Notes: generated by a model not told the origin, from the sequence alone. A DNA stretch of 56,192 nucleotides from Phycisphaerae bacterium (GCA_022180725.1 BQMO01000018.1:1009-57200), one strand, 5' to 3'. Shown: positions 8,016-17,006, counted from the first letter of the stretch. Numbers and translations: made by a program.

Positions 8016-8270
8016 TCAGCCGCTGTGCCCGATCACGTACACACACTCGCCCGGCTTGCTCTTGACCTTGATCTGCGACAGGTCCACGCGCTCGAAGGCA
8101 AACTGCGACCCGGGCGCGATGGCCAGTTCCTTCCCGTCCGTCCCCTGCACCGTCGCGTCCTGGCTGCTGGATGAGGGGACCATGAGCGTGAAGGTCGCCA
8201 CCAAGGATGTCGCCGACAGCGCGACGTAGTTGCTGTCGAGGTCGATCTTCAGTGCGATGAAGTTCCTCAT
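8016..8270 (-). CDS. Small uncharacterised virion-region protein (84 aa)
   Basis: MRNFIALKIDLDSNYVALSATSLVATFTLMVPSSSSQDATVQGTDGKELAI is a beta-rich small protein without cysteines or membrane segments. It lies between tail terminator and tail tube genes (3 bp from the former, 21 bp from the latter) and may be a small decoration or tail protein. No family recognised. Confidence 0.5.
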   Translation of the reverse strand: MRNFIALKIDLDSNYVALSATSLVATFTLMVPSSSSQDATVQGTDGKELAIAPGSQFAFERVDLSQIKVKSKPGECVYVIGHSG

Positions 8271-8273
8271 TGG

Positions 8274-8705
8274 CTACCTCCGCACCCGGTAGGTGACGCT
8301 CAGGACGCTCGTGAACACCCGGTGCTGCTCCAGCGATTCGCTCGCCACCACCGGCTCGTGGGCGATCCCCGCCCACGCGGCCTCGGGCGCGTCGGGCAGC
8401 CGCGTCAGCCGCAGGCGGTCGGCGATCTCCTCGGCCAGGCCGAGCAGGGCGTCGATCTCGGCCTGTTCGTTCTCGGGCGGCAGCTTCTGCTGCACGCCCA
8501 CGTCGACGACGCACTCGAAGACACTGCTGTCGCGGCTGGCGGCGGCGATGCCGACCGTGCGCGGCACAACCGACACACGCAGGTCCTTGAGATCCTCCAG
8601 CGTGAAGGCGGGCTGGTACATCCGCACCGCGCTCACGGGACGGGAGTAGGTGCCGGCGTTGATGTGCGCGGCGACGGCGTCGGCGATGGCGGCGATCGTG
8701 CTCAC
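8274..8705 (-). CDS. Probable tail terminator / neck protein (143 aa)
   Basis: A GTG start at 8705 overlaps the upstream stop (GTGA). The sequence STIAAIADAVAAHINAGTYSRPVSAVRMYQPAFTLEDLKDLRVSVVPRTVG, then a core of VDVGVQQKL and a beta-strand C-terminus (VFTSVLSVTYRVRR), resembles tail terminator proteins (gpU or gp17-like): N-terminal helix IADAVAAHIN, paired strands, and a final strand describing a measured quantity. It would cap the tail and join it to the head connector. Assignment is by shape and position, immediately before the tail tube gene. Confidence 0.55.
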   Translation of the reverse strand: MSTIAAIADAVAAHINAGTYSRPVSAVRMYQPAFTLEDLKDLRVSVVPRTVGIAAASRDSSVFECVVDVGVQQKLPPENEQAEIDALLGLAEEIADRLRLTRLPDAPEAAWAGIAHEPVVASESLEQHRVFTSVLSVTYRVRR

Positions 8706-8965
8706 TGGCCACCCCTCCCGTTCAGCCGCCCTTCGAGGTACGACACGCGCCGCTCGATGGACTGGTACTCGGTGCGCAGGGCGCGGGCCTCGACGATCAG
8801 TTCGTCCAGGCGCTTCTCGACCTGCTGGAGCTTGGCGGTGACCACGCCCCACTGGACGGTCATCGCGCCCGCCGCGAGCAGGATCGTGACGAAGATCCCC
8901 GCCCACTGGACGCGAAGCGAGGCCTTGCCGCCGTTGGTGCCGTTCTGTGCGCTTGCTCCCGTCAT
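8702..8965 (-). CDS. Membrane protein with coiled coil (87 aa)
   Basis: Residues about 20-42 form one membrane helix (VQWAGIFVTILLAAGAMTVQWGVV), followed by a heptad-rich coiled coil (KLQQVEKRLDELIVEARALRTEYQSIERRVSYLEGRL). The topology recalls XhlA/haemolysin-type or spanin-like lysis accessory proteins. ATG 8965 was preferred to the adjacent GTG 8968 because GGAGG is then correctly spaced. It is sandwiched with 4-base overlaps between two connector genes, an unusual place for a lysis gene. Confidence 0.6.
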   Translation of the reverse strand: MTGASAQNGTNGGKASLRVQWAGIFVTILLAAGAMTVQWGVVTAKLQQVEKRLDELIVEARALRTEYQSIERRVSYLEGRLNGRGGQ

Positions 8966-9354
8966 CACACCTCCGTGCCCACGAACTTCGTGTGAACCCG
9001 CATCACCCTGCGGTATGGGTCGCTGTATCGCCAGGGCGGCTGCCCGCCAGGAGCGTTGACCTCGTACACCAGCACCTGTCCCCCCACGCCACCAACCTGC
9101 TCCCGCACCTGGTCGCCCGCTCGCGGCGTGATCGGTCCCGCGCCCAGGTCCAGGTCCGCCGCCCGGATCAGGAAGTCCCGCGACTCGACGCGGTGGATGA
9201 GGCCCGCCTCGTCCGCCTGCTCGAACTGGGTGCGGCCGATGGTGGCCTGGACTTCCTTCTCATCGGTGCCCCTGCGATACACCACCGGGCGGCTCATGTG
9301 CCGATGCCGCTGGTCGTCGAGGAACGCCGCGCCCTGTTCGAGCAGGTCGCCCAC
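8965..9354 (-). CDS. Probable head closure / head-tail joining protein (129 aa)
   Basis: MGDLLEQGAAFLDDQRHRHMSRPVVYRRG, then VQATIGRTQFE, ESRDFLIRAADL, PRAGDQVRE and YEVNAPGGQPPWRYSDPYRRVMRVHTK. The ordering RGDxI..GG.VYEV.....P.W..SD..R..LRVHT is characteristic of small phage head-closure (stopper) beta-barrel proteins that attach under the portal. It sits between the DUF2190 capsid-associated gene and the tail terminator region, as expected. It ends with TGATG, coupling it to the next gene. Confidence 0.6.
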   Translation of the reverse strand: MGDLLEQGAAFLDDQRHRHMSRPVVYRRGTDEKEVQATIGRTQFEQADEAGLIHRVESRDFLIRAADLDLGAGPITPRAGDQVREQVGGVGGQVLVYEVNAPGGQPPWRYSDPYRRVMRVHTKFVGTEV

Positions 9355-9363
9355 GTCAGTCTC

Positions 9364-9711
9364 CTACTGCGAGAGCCGGACTCGGACGATGGTGTCGGCG
9401 TCGACGGTGTTCCGCACCGCCTTGCCGATCAGCTTGTTCGCGCCCGAGGCGGAGCTCTTGGTCGCGTTCTGCGCCCCGGCGTCCCAGTAGGCGTTGGTGC
9501 CCACGGGGATGGCGCTGCTCGCGCCCGTCGCCTTGGGGAAGTCGAACACGCCGCTGATCGCGAGCGAGCCCAGCTGCCCCGCCTTGATCGGCGCCTGCGC
9601 GACGCCCACGAGCTCGCCCTGCACCACCACCGCGCCGACGAGCACGTCGGCGCCCGGGGTGTAGTCGATCGCGTTGCCTTCCTGGATGAACTTGGCCGGT
9701 CCCGATGCCAT
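9364..9711 (-). CDS. DUF2190 capsid-associated (decoration/fibre) protein
   Basis: The 115-residue protein (FIQEGNAIDYTPGADVLVGAVVVQGELVGVAQAPIKAGQLGSLAISGVFDFPK) has the hallmarks of DUF2190: I.YT....V.AG.VV..G..VGVA...I..G..G.....GV...PKATG, then W and GKA. The family lies next to major capsid genes and is regarded as a decoration or head fibre base protein. ATG 9711 has AAGGAGA at good spacing. The 96-bp gap before the capsid stop holds only the leader. Confidence 0.85.
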   Translation of the reverse strand: MASGPAKFIQEGNAIDYTPGADVLVGAVVVQGELVGVAQAPIKAGQLGSLAISGVFDFPKATGASSAIPVGTNAYWDAGAQNATKSSASGANKLIGKAVRNTVDADTIVRVRLSQ

Positions 9712-9807
9712 GTGCGTGTCTCCTTGGGTCTACTCGCCCTCGCCGCCGATGGGTGTGCTGCCTCCGGGCTCCGCCGGGCCCTCGCCCGACGGTGGCCCCT
9801 CGCCCCC

Positions 9808-11808
9808 TCATGCCTCGCCCTTGCTCTTGACGCCGCCGCGCGGGTCCTGGAGCGCGACGCCGAAGTCGTGGTACCCGCGCATCCGCACGCCGAGCTGGCT
9901 GAAGTCCGCGTCGGAGGTCTCGATGGTCGGGGCTTCCTGTCCGTTGAGGAACGCCATCTCGATGACGGGCAGGTCGCTCGGATCGGCGAGGAGGTACCAC
10001 GCCTTGGCCGAGTTGCCCGTGTAGAGGGCGTTGGACAGGTACCGGCTGACCTCGATGCGGAACTTGCCCTGGTGCGGGTTGGCGACCGGGAACTTGGTGT
10101 TCGCCGTGGTGTCCCGCATCTCCACGCTCTTGTAGAGCTGCGTGCCCACCGCCGAGAGCGCCGTCGGCACCAGCAGGATTGACGGCATCACGCCCGTGGG
10201 CTTGCCGTCGGAATCCACCAGGTCCATGAACGTGACCTCGCCCTTGGTCAGGCCGTCGATGCCCAGCGCCGTGTCCGCGCCCGAGATGAAGTTCTTGTTG
10301 CCGGCGCTGAAGAACGCGGCGTTGTTCATGAACGCCGTCCAGAAGACGTCGTTGATCTTGAGGCCCGATCCGCGGCCGAGCTTGCGGGGCACGGTCGTGA
10401 TGGCGCCCAGGTCGTCGTTGATGATGTCGCGGCGGTCGATCGTGAGCATCAGGCCGTAGGTGTCGGCCTTGTTGCTGTACGTCTCCTCGCCCAGCGTCCC
10501 GTGCTTGAGCTCGCCGCCGGGAGCGACCTGCTCGTACTGGTCCTTGCCGACCAGGCGGTAGCTCGTGACCGTCTTGAAGTCGGAGACGTTGCGAACAGCG
10601 CAGATGCTCCGCCACACACGCTCGACGCTGAAGAAGCCCTCGAGCAGGAACTTGTTGGCGACGTTGGAGAGGATGCCCCCGACGTCGATGATGGTCATCC
10701 CCGCCTCAATGCCGCGCCCGAAGGCGGCCTCGAGCACGCGGCGGCTGTCGCGGAACGTCCGGCCGGTGTAGCCGTTGGCGATGGCGGCCTCGATGAACAG
10801 TTCCTGCAGGCCCAACCCGCTCTGGAAGCGCTTGGCCGCGACCTCCAGCGCTTGGGCCGAACAGACCTTCTCGAGCCCTTCGAGCTTGGCGCTCTGGAAG
10901 CACGCGGCCTCCAGGACCTCGCTGGTGATGCTCGTGTCGGGTGCATGGATCGCCGGCGCCTTGGGACGGCTGGCGCGGAGGACTTCGAGCTCCGTGCGCG
11001 TCGCGTCCCAGCCGTCGCGGATCGCCTGGGCCTCGATGTCCAGGTGCTTGCCGGCACAGATCTTCCGGACAGCCGCGATCCGGCTGGTCTCGGCGAGGGC
11101 CTCGGCGCGGAGCGCCGCGGCGCTCGGCCCCGGATCGACAGCGCCGCCGGTCGGACCGCCGTCATCACCGCCACCCCCGCCCGCGCCGTGCTGGGCGGCG
11201 ATGGAGGCGCTGGTGCGCCCGTCGGCCCCGAGATCGACGAAGCTGATCTCGCCGAGCGTCGCCTTGCGAACCACGTTGATCGGGCCGCTGAACTCCAGAC
11301 CGTTCACGATCGCCTTCTGGGACTCGCGGATGAACTCGAACTCCTCGACGCTTGCTCCCACCGAGGCCTGCCAGGGGAACCCGTTCCGAGAGGACGCGAC
11401 CACCTCGCGGGCGGTTGCGGTGTCCCGCGAGATCACGCCGGTGGCCACGAGCTGCCCGCCCTCGACCCGGATGGCGTCCGTGTGCCCGACACCCGCGGCG
11501 GGATCATGGGCAAACCGGATCGGCCGGTTCTGCGAGGGCACCGAGAGCCCCGCGAGGTCGAGCACGACCGGGTGACGCCACCCGGCGACGCGCATCGCCC
11601 CGCCCGTGTAGGCCAGCATCTTGAAGCGCGGGAGCGCCTTCTCGCCCTCCGTCCCGCCAGCGCCGGCGGCGATGGCGGTGATCTCCGCCGTGCCAGTCAG
11701 CGTGAGCGGGGACGTGCCCGCGGGCGCGGGATGGGTGGCGGCGGCCTCAAGCCACAGACGTTTCGGTGTGACTCGGGTCTTGGGCGCGGTCGGAGTCTTC
11801 GTTGTCAT
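9808..11808 (-). CDS. Prohead protease / major capsid protein fusion
   Basis: The 666-residue protein starts at ATG 11808. Residues about 60-200 are a prohead-protease domain: PVVLDLAGLSVPSQNRPIRFAHDPAAGVGHTD, then GVISRDTATAREVVASSRNGFPWQASVGASV. The glycine-rich linker GGGGGDDGGPTGGAV is near 227-241. Residues about 300-666 are a capsid domain: FRDSRRVLEAAFGRG, ANKFLLEGF, TSYRLVGKDQYEQVAPGGELKH, YGLMLTIDRRDIINDDL, RKLGRGSGLKINDVFW. That is the gpT-like capsid pattern. Such fusions are known in some phages; the protease would cleave itself off and trim capsid subunits. The gene overlaps the portal gene by 62 bp. Confidence 0.88.
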   Translation of the reverse strand: MTTKTPTAPKTRVTPKRLWLEAAATHPAPAGTSPLTLTGTAEITAIAAGAGGTEGEKALPRFKMLAYTGGAMRVAGWRHPVVLDLAGLSVPSQNRPIRFAHDPAAGVGHTDAIRVEGGQLVATGVISRDTATAREVVASSRNGFPWQASVGASVEEFEFIRESQKAIVNGLEFSGPINVVRKATLGEISFVDLGADGRTSASIAAQHGAGGGGGDDGGPTGGAVDPGPSAAALRAEALAETSRIAAVRKICAGKHLDIEAQAIRDGWDATRTELEVLRASRPKAPAIHAPDTSITSEVLEAACFQSAKLEGLEKVCSAQALEVAAKRFQSGLGLQELFIEAAIANGYTGRTFRDSRRVLEAAFGRGIEAGMTIIDVGGILSNVANKFLLEGFFSVERVWRSICAVRNVSDFKTVTSYRLVGKDQYEQVAPGGELKHGTLGEETYSNKADTYGLMLTIDRRDIINDDLGAITTVPRKLGRGSGLKINDVFWTAFMNNAAFFSAGNKNFISGADTALGIDGLTKGEVTFMDLVDSDGKPTGVMPSILLVPTALSAVGTQLYKSVEMRDTTANTKFPVANPHQGKFRIEVSRYLSNALYTGNSAKAWYLLADPSDLPVIEMAFLNGQEAPTIETSDADFSQLGVRMRGYHDFGVALQDPRGGVKSKGEA

Positions 11809-13303
11809 CGGTGTCGTCCTCTTGAGGTGCGGGCGGAGTGCCCGTGGGGGTCGTCGGGGTCGTCGGAGTCGGGGACAGGCCGAGTTCGTCCATGAGCGCC
11901 CGCTCCTTGGCGCGCTGGCGGAGCTCTTGCTCCCAGTCGCGTCCCTGGCGGGCGTACTCGGCGGCGAGGGTCGTCGTGTGGTTGGCCAGGCGCGTGGCTT
12001 GAGCGGTCGCTTCCTTGGCGGGATCGACGTGCTCGACGCCATCCCAGAACCAGGCATGTGCTGGCAGCAGTGCGCCGCGCTCCCGCATCGACTGCGGGAG
12101 CAGCCCTTCGACGAGCACGGCCTCGTTGAGCCAGGCGGTGAGGATGCGGTCGAGCACGGCGAGCTGCAGGTGGTGCTGATCGACGCGCAGGCTCTTGAAG
12201 TACACCTGGTGGTCCAGGCGGCCGCTCGCGTAGTTGTAACCGGAGGAGTTCCCCGCCGCGACGTTGAACGGCATGTTCAAACAGCGGGCGATCTCGTTGA
12301 GGATCTCGCGCTTGAACTCGCCGAAGGTCGTGGTGGGCTGCTCGGCGTGGACCTGACCGAGCTTCCAACCGCCGGGAAGGACCGTGGCGAGGCGCTGCTC
12401 GAGCTCGACCTCGTCCATCGGCTCGAGCGGATCGGCCTCGCCGTTGGGGGGAGCATCGGTGTAGATGACGGCGGCGAAGTTGGCGGCGGTCTCGGCGGCG
12501 GCGATGGTCGCCAGCGTGTACCGGCGGAGCTGGGCGAACAGCGGGAGCGCCGGTGTGATGTCCGGGATGCCGCGGAGCTGGCCCGGCCGATCGGCGCGGA
12601 AGTAGTGCACCACGGCCGACGCGACGTACGTGTCGTACGCGGTGAGGTCGTCGATCGGGGCGCGGAGGAGGCCGCTGTCGCCCGGGTGCCGCTTGAGCAC
12701 GCGGTACGCCGACGGGTTGCCCCACTGGTCGAGGACAATCCCATCGACCTCGTCCGAGCGACCGCGCCGCAGAAGCGGCGTGCAGACCTGGTCCGCCTCG
12801 ATGAGCTTGAGATCCAGCGAGACCGGAGATCCGATCGCCGGGTTGCTGACCAAGAGCGCGAAGGCCTCGCCGCTCTCGGCCCGTGCCAGCCGCATCGTCC
12901 GGAGCTTGCCCGCCAGGTCCACGGCCCGGGACCACTGCTCGAACGCGTCCTCGATCCGGGCGTTCGCTTCGGCATCCTCGGTCAGCATCTGCAGCCGGGG
13001 ACCGGTGCCGATGGTGTCATTGGCGAGCGTGAGGACGATGCCCTTGGCGTAGGAGTTGTTGGCAACCTCGTACCGGGCGCGGTTGCGCAGGATCCGCCGC
13101 ACTTCCGGGTTCACCGCGGCGTTGGGCGAGAGCCCGTCCGCGTTCGCCCAATGCTTGCGGTTGTCGGGCGTGGTCTGCGCCGAATCGAACTTCGCCACCA
13201 CGAACCGTCGCCCGCGACCACCGCGAGGAGCGTCCGTGCTCCGCTCGGCGGCTGTGGGGGGGCGGCCGTTTCGATTCAGCAGGTTGGCGATGGTCTTGAG
13301 CAT
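11747..13303 (-). CDS. Phage portal protein (lambda family)
   Basis: The 518-residue protein forms the dodecameric DNA channel at one capsid vertex. Diagnostic segments are NPEVRRILRNRARYEVANNSYAKGIVLTLANDTIGTGPRL (about 65-105), LIEADQV near 171, YDTYVASAVVHYF...GQLRGIPDITPALPLFAQLRRYTLATIAAAETAANFA, and LNMPFNVAAGNSSGYNYASGRLDHQVYFKSL near 355-385. The ordering matches lambda portal family members of about 500 residues. The C-terminus is an acidic and TP-rich tail coded on top of the capsid gene start. Confidence 0.9.
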   Translation of the reverse strand: MLKTIANLLNRNGRPPTAAERSTDAPRGGRGRRFVVAKFDSAQTTPDNRKHWANADGLSPNAAVNPEVRRILRNRARYEVANNSYAKGIVLTLANDTIGTGPRLQMLTEDAEANARIEDAFEQWSRAVDLAGKLRTMRLARAESGEAFALLVSNPAIGSPVSLDLKLIEADQVCTPLLRRGRSDEVDGIVLDQWGNPSAYRVLKRHPGDSGLLRAPIDDLTAYDTYVASAVVHYFRADRPGQLRGIPDITPALPLFAQLRRYTLATIAAAETAANFAAVIYTDAPPNGEADPLEPMDEVELEQRLATVLPGGWKLGQVHAEQPTTTFGEFKREILNEIARCLNMPFNVAAGNSSGYNYASGRLDHQVYFKSLRVDQHHLQLAVLDRILTAWLNEAVLVEGLLPQSMRERGALLPAHAWFWDGVEHVDPAKEATAQATRLANHTTTLAAEYARQGRDWEQELRQRAKERALMDELGLSPTPTTPTTPTGTPPAPQEDDTDDNEDSDRAQDPSHTETSVA

Positions 13304-13312
13304 GGGTGCGGT

Positions 13313-13519
13313 TCAGACGGAGCCGGGCGGAACGATCTTGGCGAACTTGATGCCGAGGCCGGGCTTCCTTGCGGCGTCCTTGGACGCGAGGTAGCGGTCG
13401 GCCTCGATCTGGTCCTTCAGCGGGTGCTGCTCGACGGACTGACCGTCCACCGCCGCCTTTGCGGGCTGCGACGCGTTGTCGCGGATGGCCTGGTCGAGAC
13501 TGGTGGTAGGGTCCGGCAT
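13313..13519 (-). CDS. Small connector-region protein (68 aa), gpW-position
   Basis: ATG 13519 with AAGGA 9 bases upstream gives PDPTTSLDQAIRDNASQPAKAAVDGQSVEQHPLKDQIEADRYLASKDAARKPGLGIKFAKIVPPGSV. The pattern of DGQSV..HPL.DQIEADRYL.......G..F.K..PPG recurs in small proteins encoded between terminase and portal genes, where lambda has gpW. Likely a head-joining or capsid-associated protein; no structure-based evidence. Confidence 0.6.
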   Translation of the reverse strand: MPDPTTSLDQAIRDNASQPAKAAVDGQSVEQHPLKDQIEADRYLASKDAARKPGLGIKFAKIVPPGSV

Positions 13520-13770
13520 CGGATTGTGTCCTTGCATCAGGCCGAGGATTCCAGGAGGCGAGTCCAAAAAGCACAACGCCGCACAGAGGTGCAGCCCTGC
13601 ACGGCGCATCACTTCTTGGCTTGCCGGTGCTCGGGGATCAGCCGCTCACCGTTCGCCTCCGGGAACCTCCGGCCAGGATGTCTACAGCACGTTGTACGCC
13701 GCGATAAGCCTGATGTCTCGTCTCCTCGCATCCTCAATAGCAGATGGTTACGCATATGGAACCGGTGCGT
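13520..13770. other. Intergenic region with terminator-like hairpin
   Basis: The 251-bp gap inside the packaging/head operon has no convincing gene. On the minus strand a hairpin (stem GTGCAG/CTGCAC with an outer CGCC/GGCG, 13577-13606) is followed by TTTTT at 13569-13565, which may attenuate transcription between the Zn-ribbon gene and the connector gene. The part near 13720-13770 is locally AT-richer. Confidence 0.3.
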
Positions 13771-13956
13771 CTAACCGATCACTCGTTCCGTCGTGATGAC
13801 GCCCTTTCCGCAGTTGCGGCACTCACGGCGACGTACGAGCCGACCACCTGGCCTAGCGCGAGTGTAGATCACTCGCCAGTGTGCACAGCCACACTTGGGA
13901 CAACGCAGCCCTCGCTGGTCATCAGGCTTCTGGGCAACCACATCCATGTACTTCAT
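13771..13956 (-). CDS. Small zinc-ribbon protein (61 aa)
   Basis: CPKCGCAHWRVIYTRARPGGRLVRRRECRNCGKGVITTERV carries two CxxC knuckles 23 residues apart, the same layout as the zinc ribbon of NrdR and of small phage transcription activators (Ogr/Delta, Com). It could act as a late-gene regulator or nucleic-acid-binding accessory. A strong GGAGGAG precedes ATG 13956, which overlaps the terminase stop (ATGA). Confidence 0.7.
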   Translation of the reverse strand: MKYMDVVAQKPDDQRGLRCPKCGCAHWRVIYTRARPGGRLVRRRECRNCGKGVITTERVIG

Positions 13957-16250
13957 AATCTGCTCCTCCGCAGATTGGACAGTCGCATGCGAGGACGCGG
14001 CATCACCCTCGCTTCAATGCCGAACAGCACCGCGCCCTGCATCGACGCCGCCACCGCCGCGCCGACCAGGCAGTCGAGCCAGTGGTTGTCGAGGCCGTCG
14101 ACGCGCAGCTTCCACTCGTCCACCGTTCGGCCGCGTCCTTCGGTCTTGACCCGGTACTCACTGGTCAGGTGCTCCGCCAGCAGCCGGTGCGCCTCCGGCT
14201 TGCTGCCGTAGAGCGACAAGCACCCGGGATCGCCCATCGGGACGGCGAGCCGGGCATGAATGAACGACTTCCAGTAGTTGGTGTCAAAGACCACGTGCCG
14301 CACGGCGCGCTTGCCGGTGACGACTGGGACGCGCCAGTTCAGGCCGATCCGCTCGCCGCGCTTGCGCTTGTAATCGGAGAACGGGATGCTGGACGCCCCG
14401 ACGTACCGCCCATGACTCGGCATCAGCACGCCCGCGTGCGAACTCTGGCGGCAGAACTGGTAGACCACGTCGGTGGACGAACCCCAGTTGGCGTCGATCA
14501 GGCAGCGGTCGATACGCACCATCGCGCCGTCATCACGCCGCCACTCGCGGGCGACCGTCGCGGCGATCAACCGCTCCAGCCCGGCGTAGATCGCGCCCTC
14601 GACGCCGGCGCGGGGCGCGGCGGTGGCCAGTGTCCGCCGCAGATCGCGGAGCGTGAAGTATCCCCCCGCCCCCCCGGCCTTCTGGTCCGGCTCGGTGCCG
14701 TAGTCGATGACGTAGCCGGAGAAGTCGTCTTCCCATGCGGCGACGAGGTAGAACAGGGCCTTGCCCTGCACGTCCACGAACATCGTGAGCCGCGTGCATC
14801 CGATGGGCACCTCTCCGCGCTGGTGCCCGCTCACCTTCGCCGCGATCTGGTCGGCGGTGAGCAGGTCGTCGATCGCCTGCACCTCCGGCAGCGGTTCGTT
14901 CTGGTACTCCGCGAAGAACGCCGCCTCGTTCTGGAGCCTCAGGTTCATCGCGTGCTGGAGGGCGGAGAGCTCGTCGTGGTTGAACCGCTCCGGCCACGCG
15001 ACGGCCGCGCCCTCGTCCATCGCGGCCCGGTGCTGCTTGTAGTACTCGGTGGCGGCCTTGATGCCCCGGTCGCTGCGCAGCCCCTCGGCCCGGATTTCCG
15101 CGTACCGCTGCCACAGCGCCTCCCGCGCGGGGAAGGCGTACACCATCTTGGTCCGCTCGCCCTGCCACTGCGGGTGCTTCTCGCGGTCGAGGATGCGGTC
15201 GGCCAGGTCGTCGGGACGGACGACGGTGAGGGTCATCAGCCCGGCGATCTTCCTCCCCGGGCCCGCCAATCCCAGGATCGCCCCGGCAAGGATGCGCTCG
15301 CGGTTGGCGCATTGCGAGGGTGAGCGGGCGCTCTCGTCGGTCTGCGGATCGTCGATGAGCACCAGCGAGGGGCGGACGCTCACGCCATCGACGCGCTTGT
15401 GCTTCATGCCGCGGATGCGGCCGGTGATCCCGGCGACGCGGATGATCGATCCCGACGCCGCGGAGCCGGGTATGGTGGGCAGCACGATCTCGCGCGCGGT
15501 CCAGCCGATGTGCGTCTGCTTCCCCTGGTAGAGCTGCCCCGACGCCCGCTGGTGGATGCCTTCGAGGGAACGGATCGGATGGCACACCTCGGGGAAGTCT
15601 CCTCCGAGGATCTCGCTGTTCTCTAGCTCCGCTTTGATGGACTCGAGCATCCCCGCCGCGTGCTCCTCGTCCGAGCCGACGAGCGCCACGAACTCGCGAT
15701 GGCCGTACACCAGCGCCCACAGGCACGCGACTTCGCAAAGGCTGGTCTTGCCGCTACCGCGCGGCATCGCCATTGCAAACAGGCCGCCTTCGAGCACCGC
15801 CTGCTCGATCTTGGCGATGACCTTCAGATGGTCGTCGGACCACTTGAGGTGGAACGTCGGTCCGAAGTACGCCTCGCAGAAGTATCGAAAGTCGCGTGCC
15901 GCCTTCTGCTTCCTCGAGGGGTCCGCGACTTCGGGCAGATCTCCGATGTCGCGCCCCGAGAGCGAGAGCATCGCGTTGCGGAGCCGGGCCCGCTCCTTCA
16001 TCGCCTCGTAGCCGGTGAGCCCCTCCGGCTGGCTGGCCGCCTCGGCGAGCGCCTCGTGCCGCGTCGCCACCAGCCAGGCGACGTAGCGGAACAGGTCGAC
16101 CTTGCCCGCGTCGCCAGCGGCGGCAACGCGGAACCCCGCGCGCGTGCGGTGCCGATGCAGCTGCCGCTCGCTGACAACAGCGCCCAGCGGCGTGCTGTTC
16201 AGCAGCCGCGCGAGTTCGCCGGGCCTGAGTTGGCGCGGGTCAATCGCCAC
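13953..16250 (-). CDS. Terminase large subunit
   Basis: The 765-residue protein is the ATP-driven packaging motor and nuclease. Walker A is MPRGSGKTS (lysine about residue 168), Walker B LVLIDDPQTDES near residue 300, and a C-terminal nuclease part contains TMFVDVQGKALFY, LIDANWGSSTDVVYQF and WLDCLVGAAVAAS. The N-terminal 60 residues (ELARLLNSTPLGAVVSERQLHRHRTRAGFRV) look like a helix-turn-helix extension, similar to the small gene just upstream. That may mean part of the DNA-recognition function is fused here. The architecture is GpA-like terminase of longer size. Confidence 0.9.
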   Translation of the reverse strand: MAIDPRQLRPGELARLLNSTPLGAVVSERQLHRHRTRAGFRVAAAGDAGKVDLFRYVAWLVATRHEALAEAASQPEGLTGYEAMKERARLRNAMLSLSGRDIGDLPEVADPSRKQKAARDFRYFCEAYFGPTFHLKWSDDHLKVIAKIEQAVLEGGLFAMAMPRGSGKTSLCEVACLWALVYGHREFVALVGSDEEHAAGMLESIKAELENSEILGGDFPEVCHPIRSLEGIHQRASGQLYQGKQTHIGWTAREIVLPTIPGSAASGSIIRVAGITGRIRGMKHKRVDGVSVRPSLVLIDDPQTDESARSPSQCANRERILAGAILGLAGPGRKIAGLMTLTVVRPDDLADRILDREKHPQWQGERTKMVYAFPAREALWQRYAEIRAEGLRSDRGIKAATEYYKQHRAAMDEGAAVAWPERFNHDELSALQHAMNLRLQNEAAFFAEYQNEPLPEVQAIDDLLTADQIAAKVSGHQRGEVPIGCTRLTMFVDVQGKALFYLVAAWEDDFSGYVIDYGTEPDQKAGGAGGYFTLRDLRRTLATAAPRAGVEGAIYAGLERLIAATVAREWRRDDGAMVRIDRCLIDANWGSSTDVVYQFCRQSSHAGVLMPSHGRYVGASSIPFSDYKRKRGERIGLNWRVPVVTGKRAVRHVVFDTNYWKSFIHARLAVPMGDPGCLSLYGSKPEAHRLLAEHLTSEYRVKTEGRGRTVDEWKLRVDGLDNHWLDCLVGAAVAASMQGAVLFGIEARVMPRPRMRLSNLRRSRL

Positions 16251-16488
16251 TAGCGGACATCTCCTTCACCAGCCACGCCGCGTAGTGCACGAGATTGAGC
16301 GTGCCGTCGACGTTCGTCGGCGCGCCCGCGTCGATGTCGGCGCGGAGCATCTCCTCGGTGACCGGCTTGCCACCCACCCCGCCGATGCGCGTGAGCACGC
16401 GCGCGGCGTCCGATACGGGCAGCGCGGCCGGGTTCAGCCGGGACATCCCCTGCGGCGGGCCGGAACTAGGCGCGTGTTCGGGAGTCAT
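16240..16488 (-). CDS. Small packaging-region DNA-binding protein (82 aa)
   Basis: ATG 16488 is preceded by GGGAGGTG. The sequence SRLNPAALPVSDAARVLTRIGGVGGKPVTEEMLRADIDAGAPTNVDGTLNLVHYAAWLVKEM has the alternation of a winged-helix or HTH scaffold, and its end NLVHYAAWLV parallels the N-terminal FRYVAWLV of the terminase. Its place directly before terL suits a small terminase or accessory protein. The gene overlaps terL by 11 bp. Confidence 0.55.
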   Translation of the reverse strand: MTPEHAPSSGPPQGMSRLNPAALPVSDAARVLTRIGGVGGKPVTEEMLRADIDAGAPTNVDGTLNLVHYAAWLVKEMSASGD

Positions 16489-16667
16489 CGCACACCTCCC
16501 GGACCTGCACATTCCGCCACTTGCCCCCATGTTTCGCGTAGTCGCCCACAGCGGGCAGATTCTCGGCGATTCCTCACGGAATGGACTTGCTGTTCGCGGG
16601 AACCGACGGCTTCATGTGTCACAACGCGGGGCGAACAACCACGAACCCCGCCAAGGAGACCCGAACG

Positions 16668-16994
16668 ATGAACGCGAAGAACACCATCCCGACCAAGGCC
16701 GACCTCGACGCGATCCTCCCCTCGCTGCGGGCGATCGCCAACACCACGCCCTTTGGCTTCGCCAAGGTGGCGCACAGCGTCACCGCGAACCCGGACATCA
16801 GCATCGACCTGCCCACGCCCGGCGGCAGCCCGATCTGCATCAACGCCCATGTCGCCTACGCGTCGGTGTGGGAGGTAACGGTGTCGAGCGCATCGTTCCG
16901 CCTGGGCACGCCCGACGAAGTCCGCACCACCGCAGCGGTGCTGAACGTCGCCCACGCCGTCGCCGCACTCCTCGCATCCATTCCCGCCCGCTGA
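16668..16994 (+). CDS. Uncharacterised phage protein (108 aa)
   Basis: ATG 16668 has AAGGAG at 9 bases. MNAKNTIPTKADLDAILPSLRAIANTTPFGFAKVAHSVTANPDISIDLP has no recognised domain; the C-terminal half ends in a hydrophobic alanine helix. It is the first gene of the only rightward block in the prophage and is divergent from the packaging module, with a 179-bp leader (16489-16667) that must hold both promoters. Confidence 0.5.
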   Translation: MNAKNTIPTKADLDAILPSLRAIANTTPFGFAKVAHSVTANPDISIDLPTPGGSPICINAHVAYASVWEVTVSSASFRLGTPDEVRTTAAVLNVAHAVAALLASIPAR

Positions 16995-17006
16995 AAGGAC
17001 GCCGGC

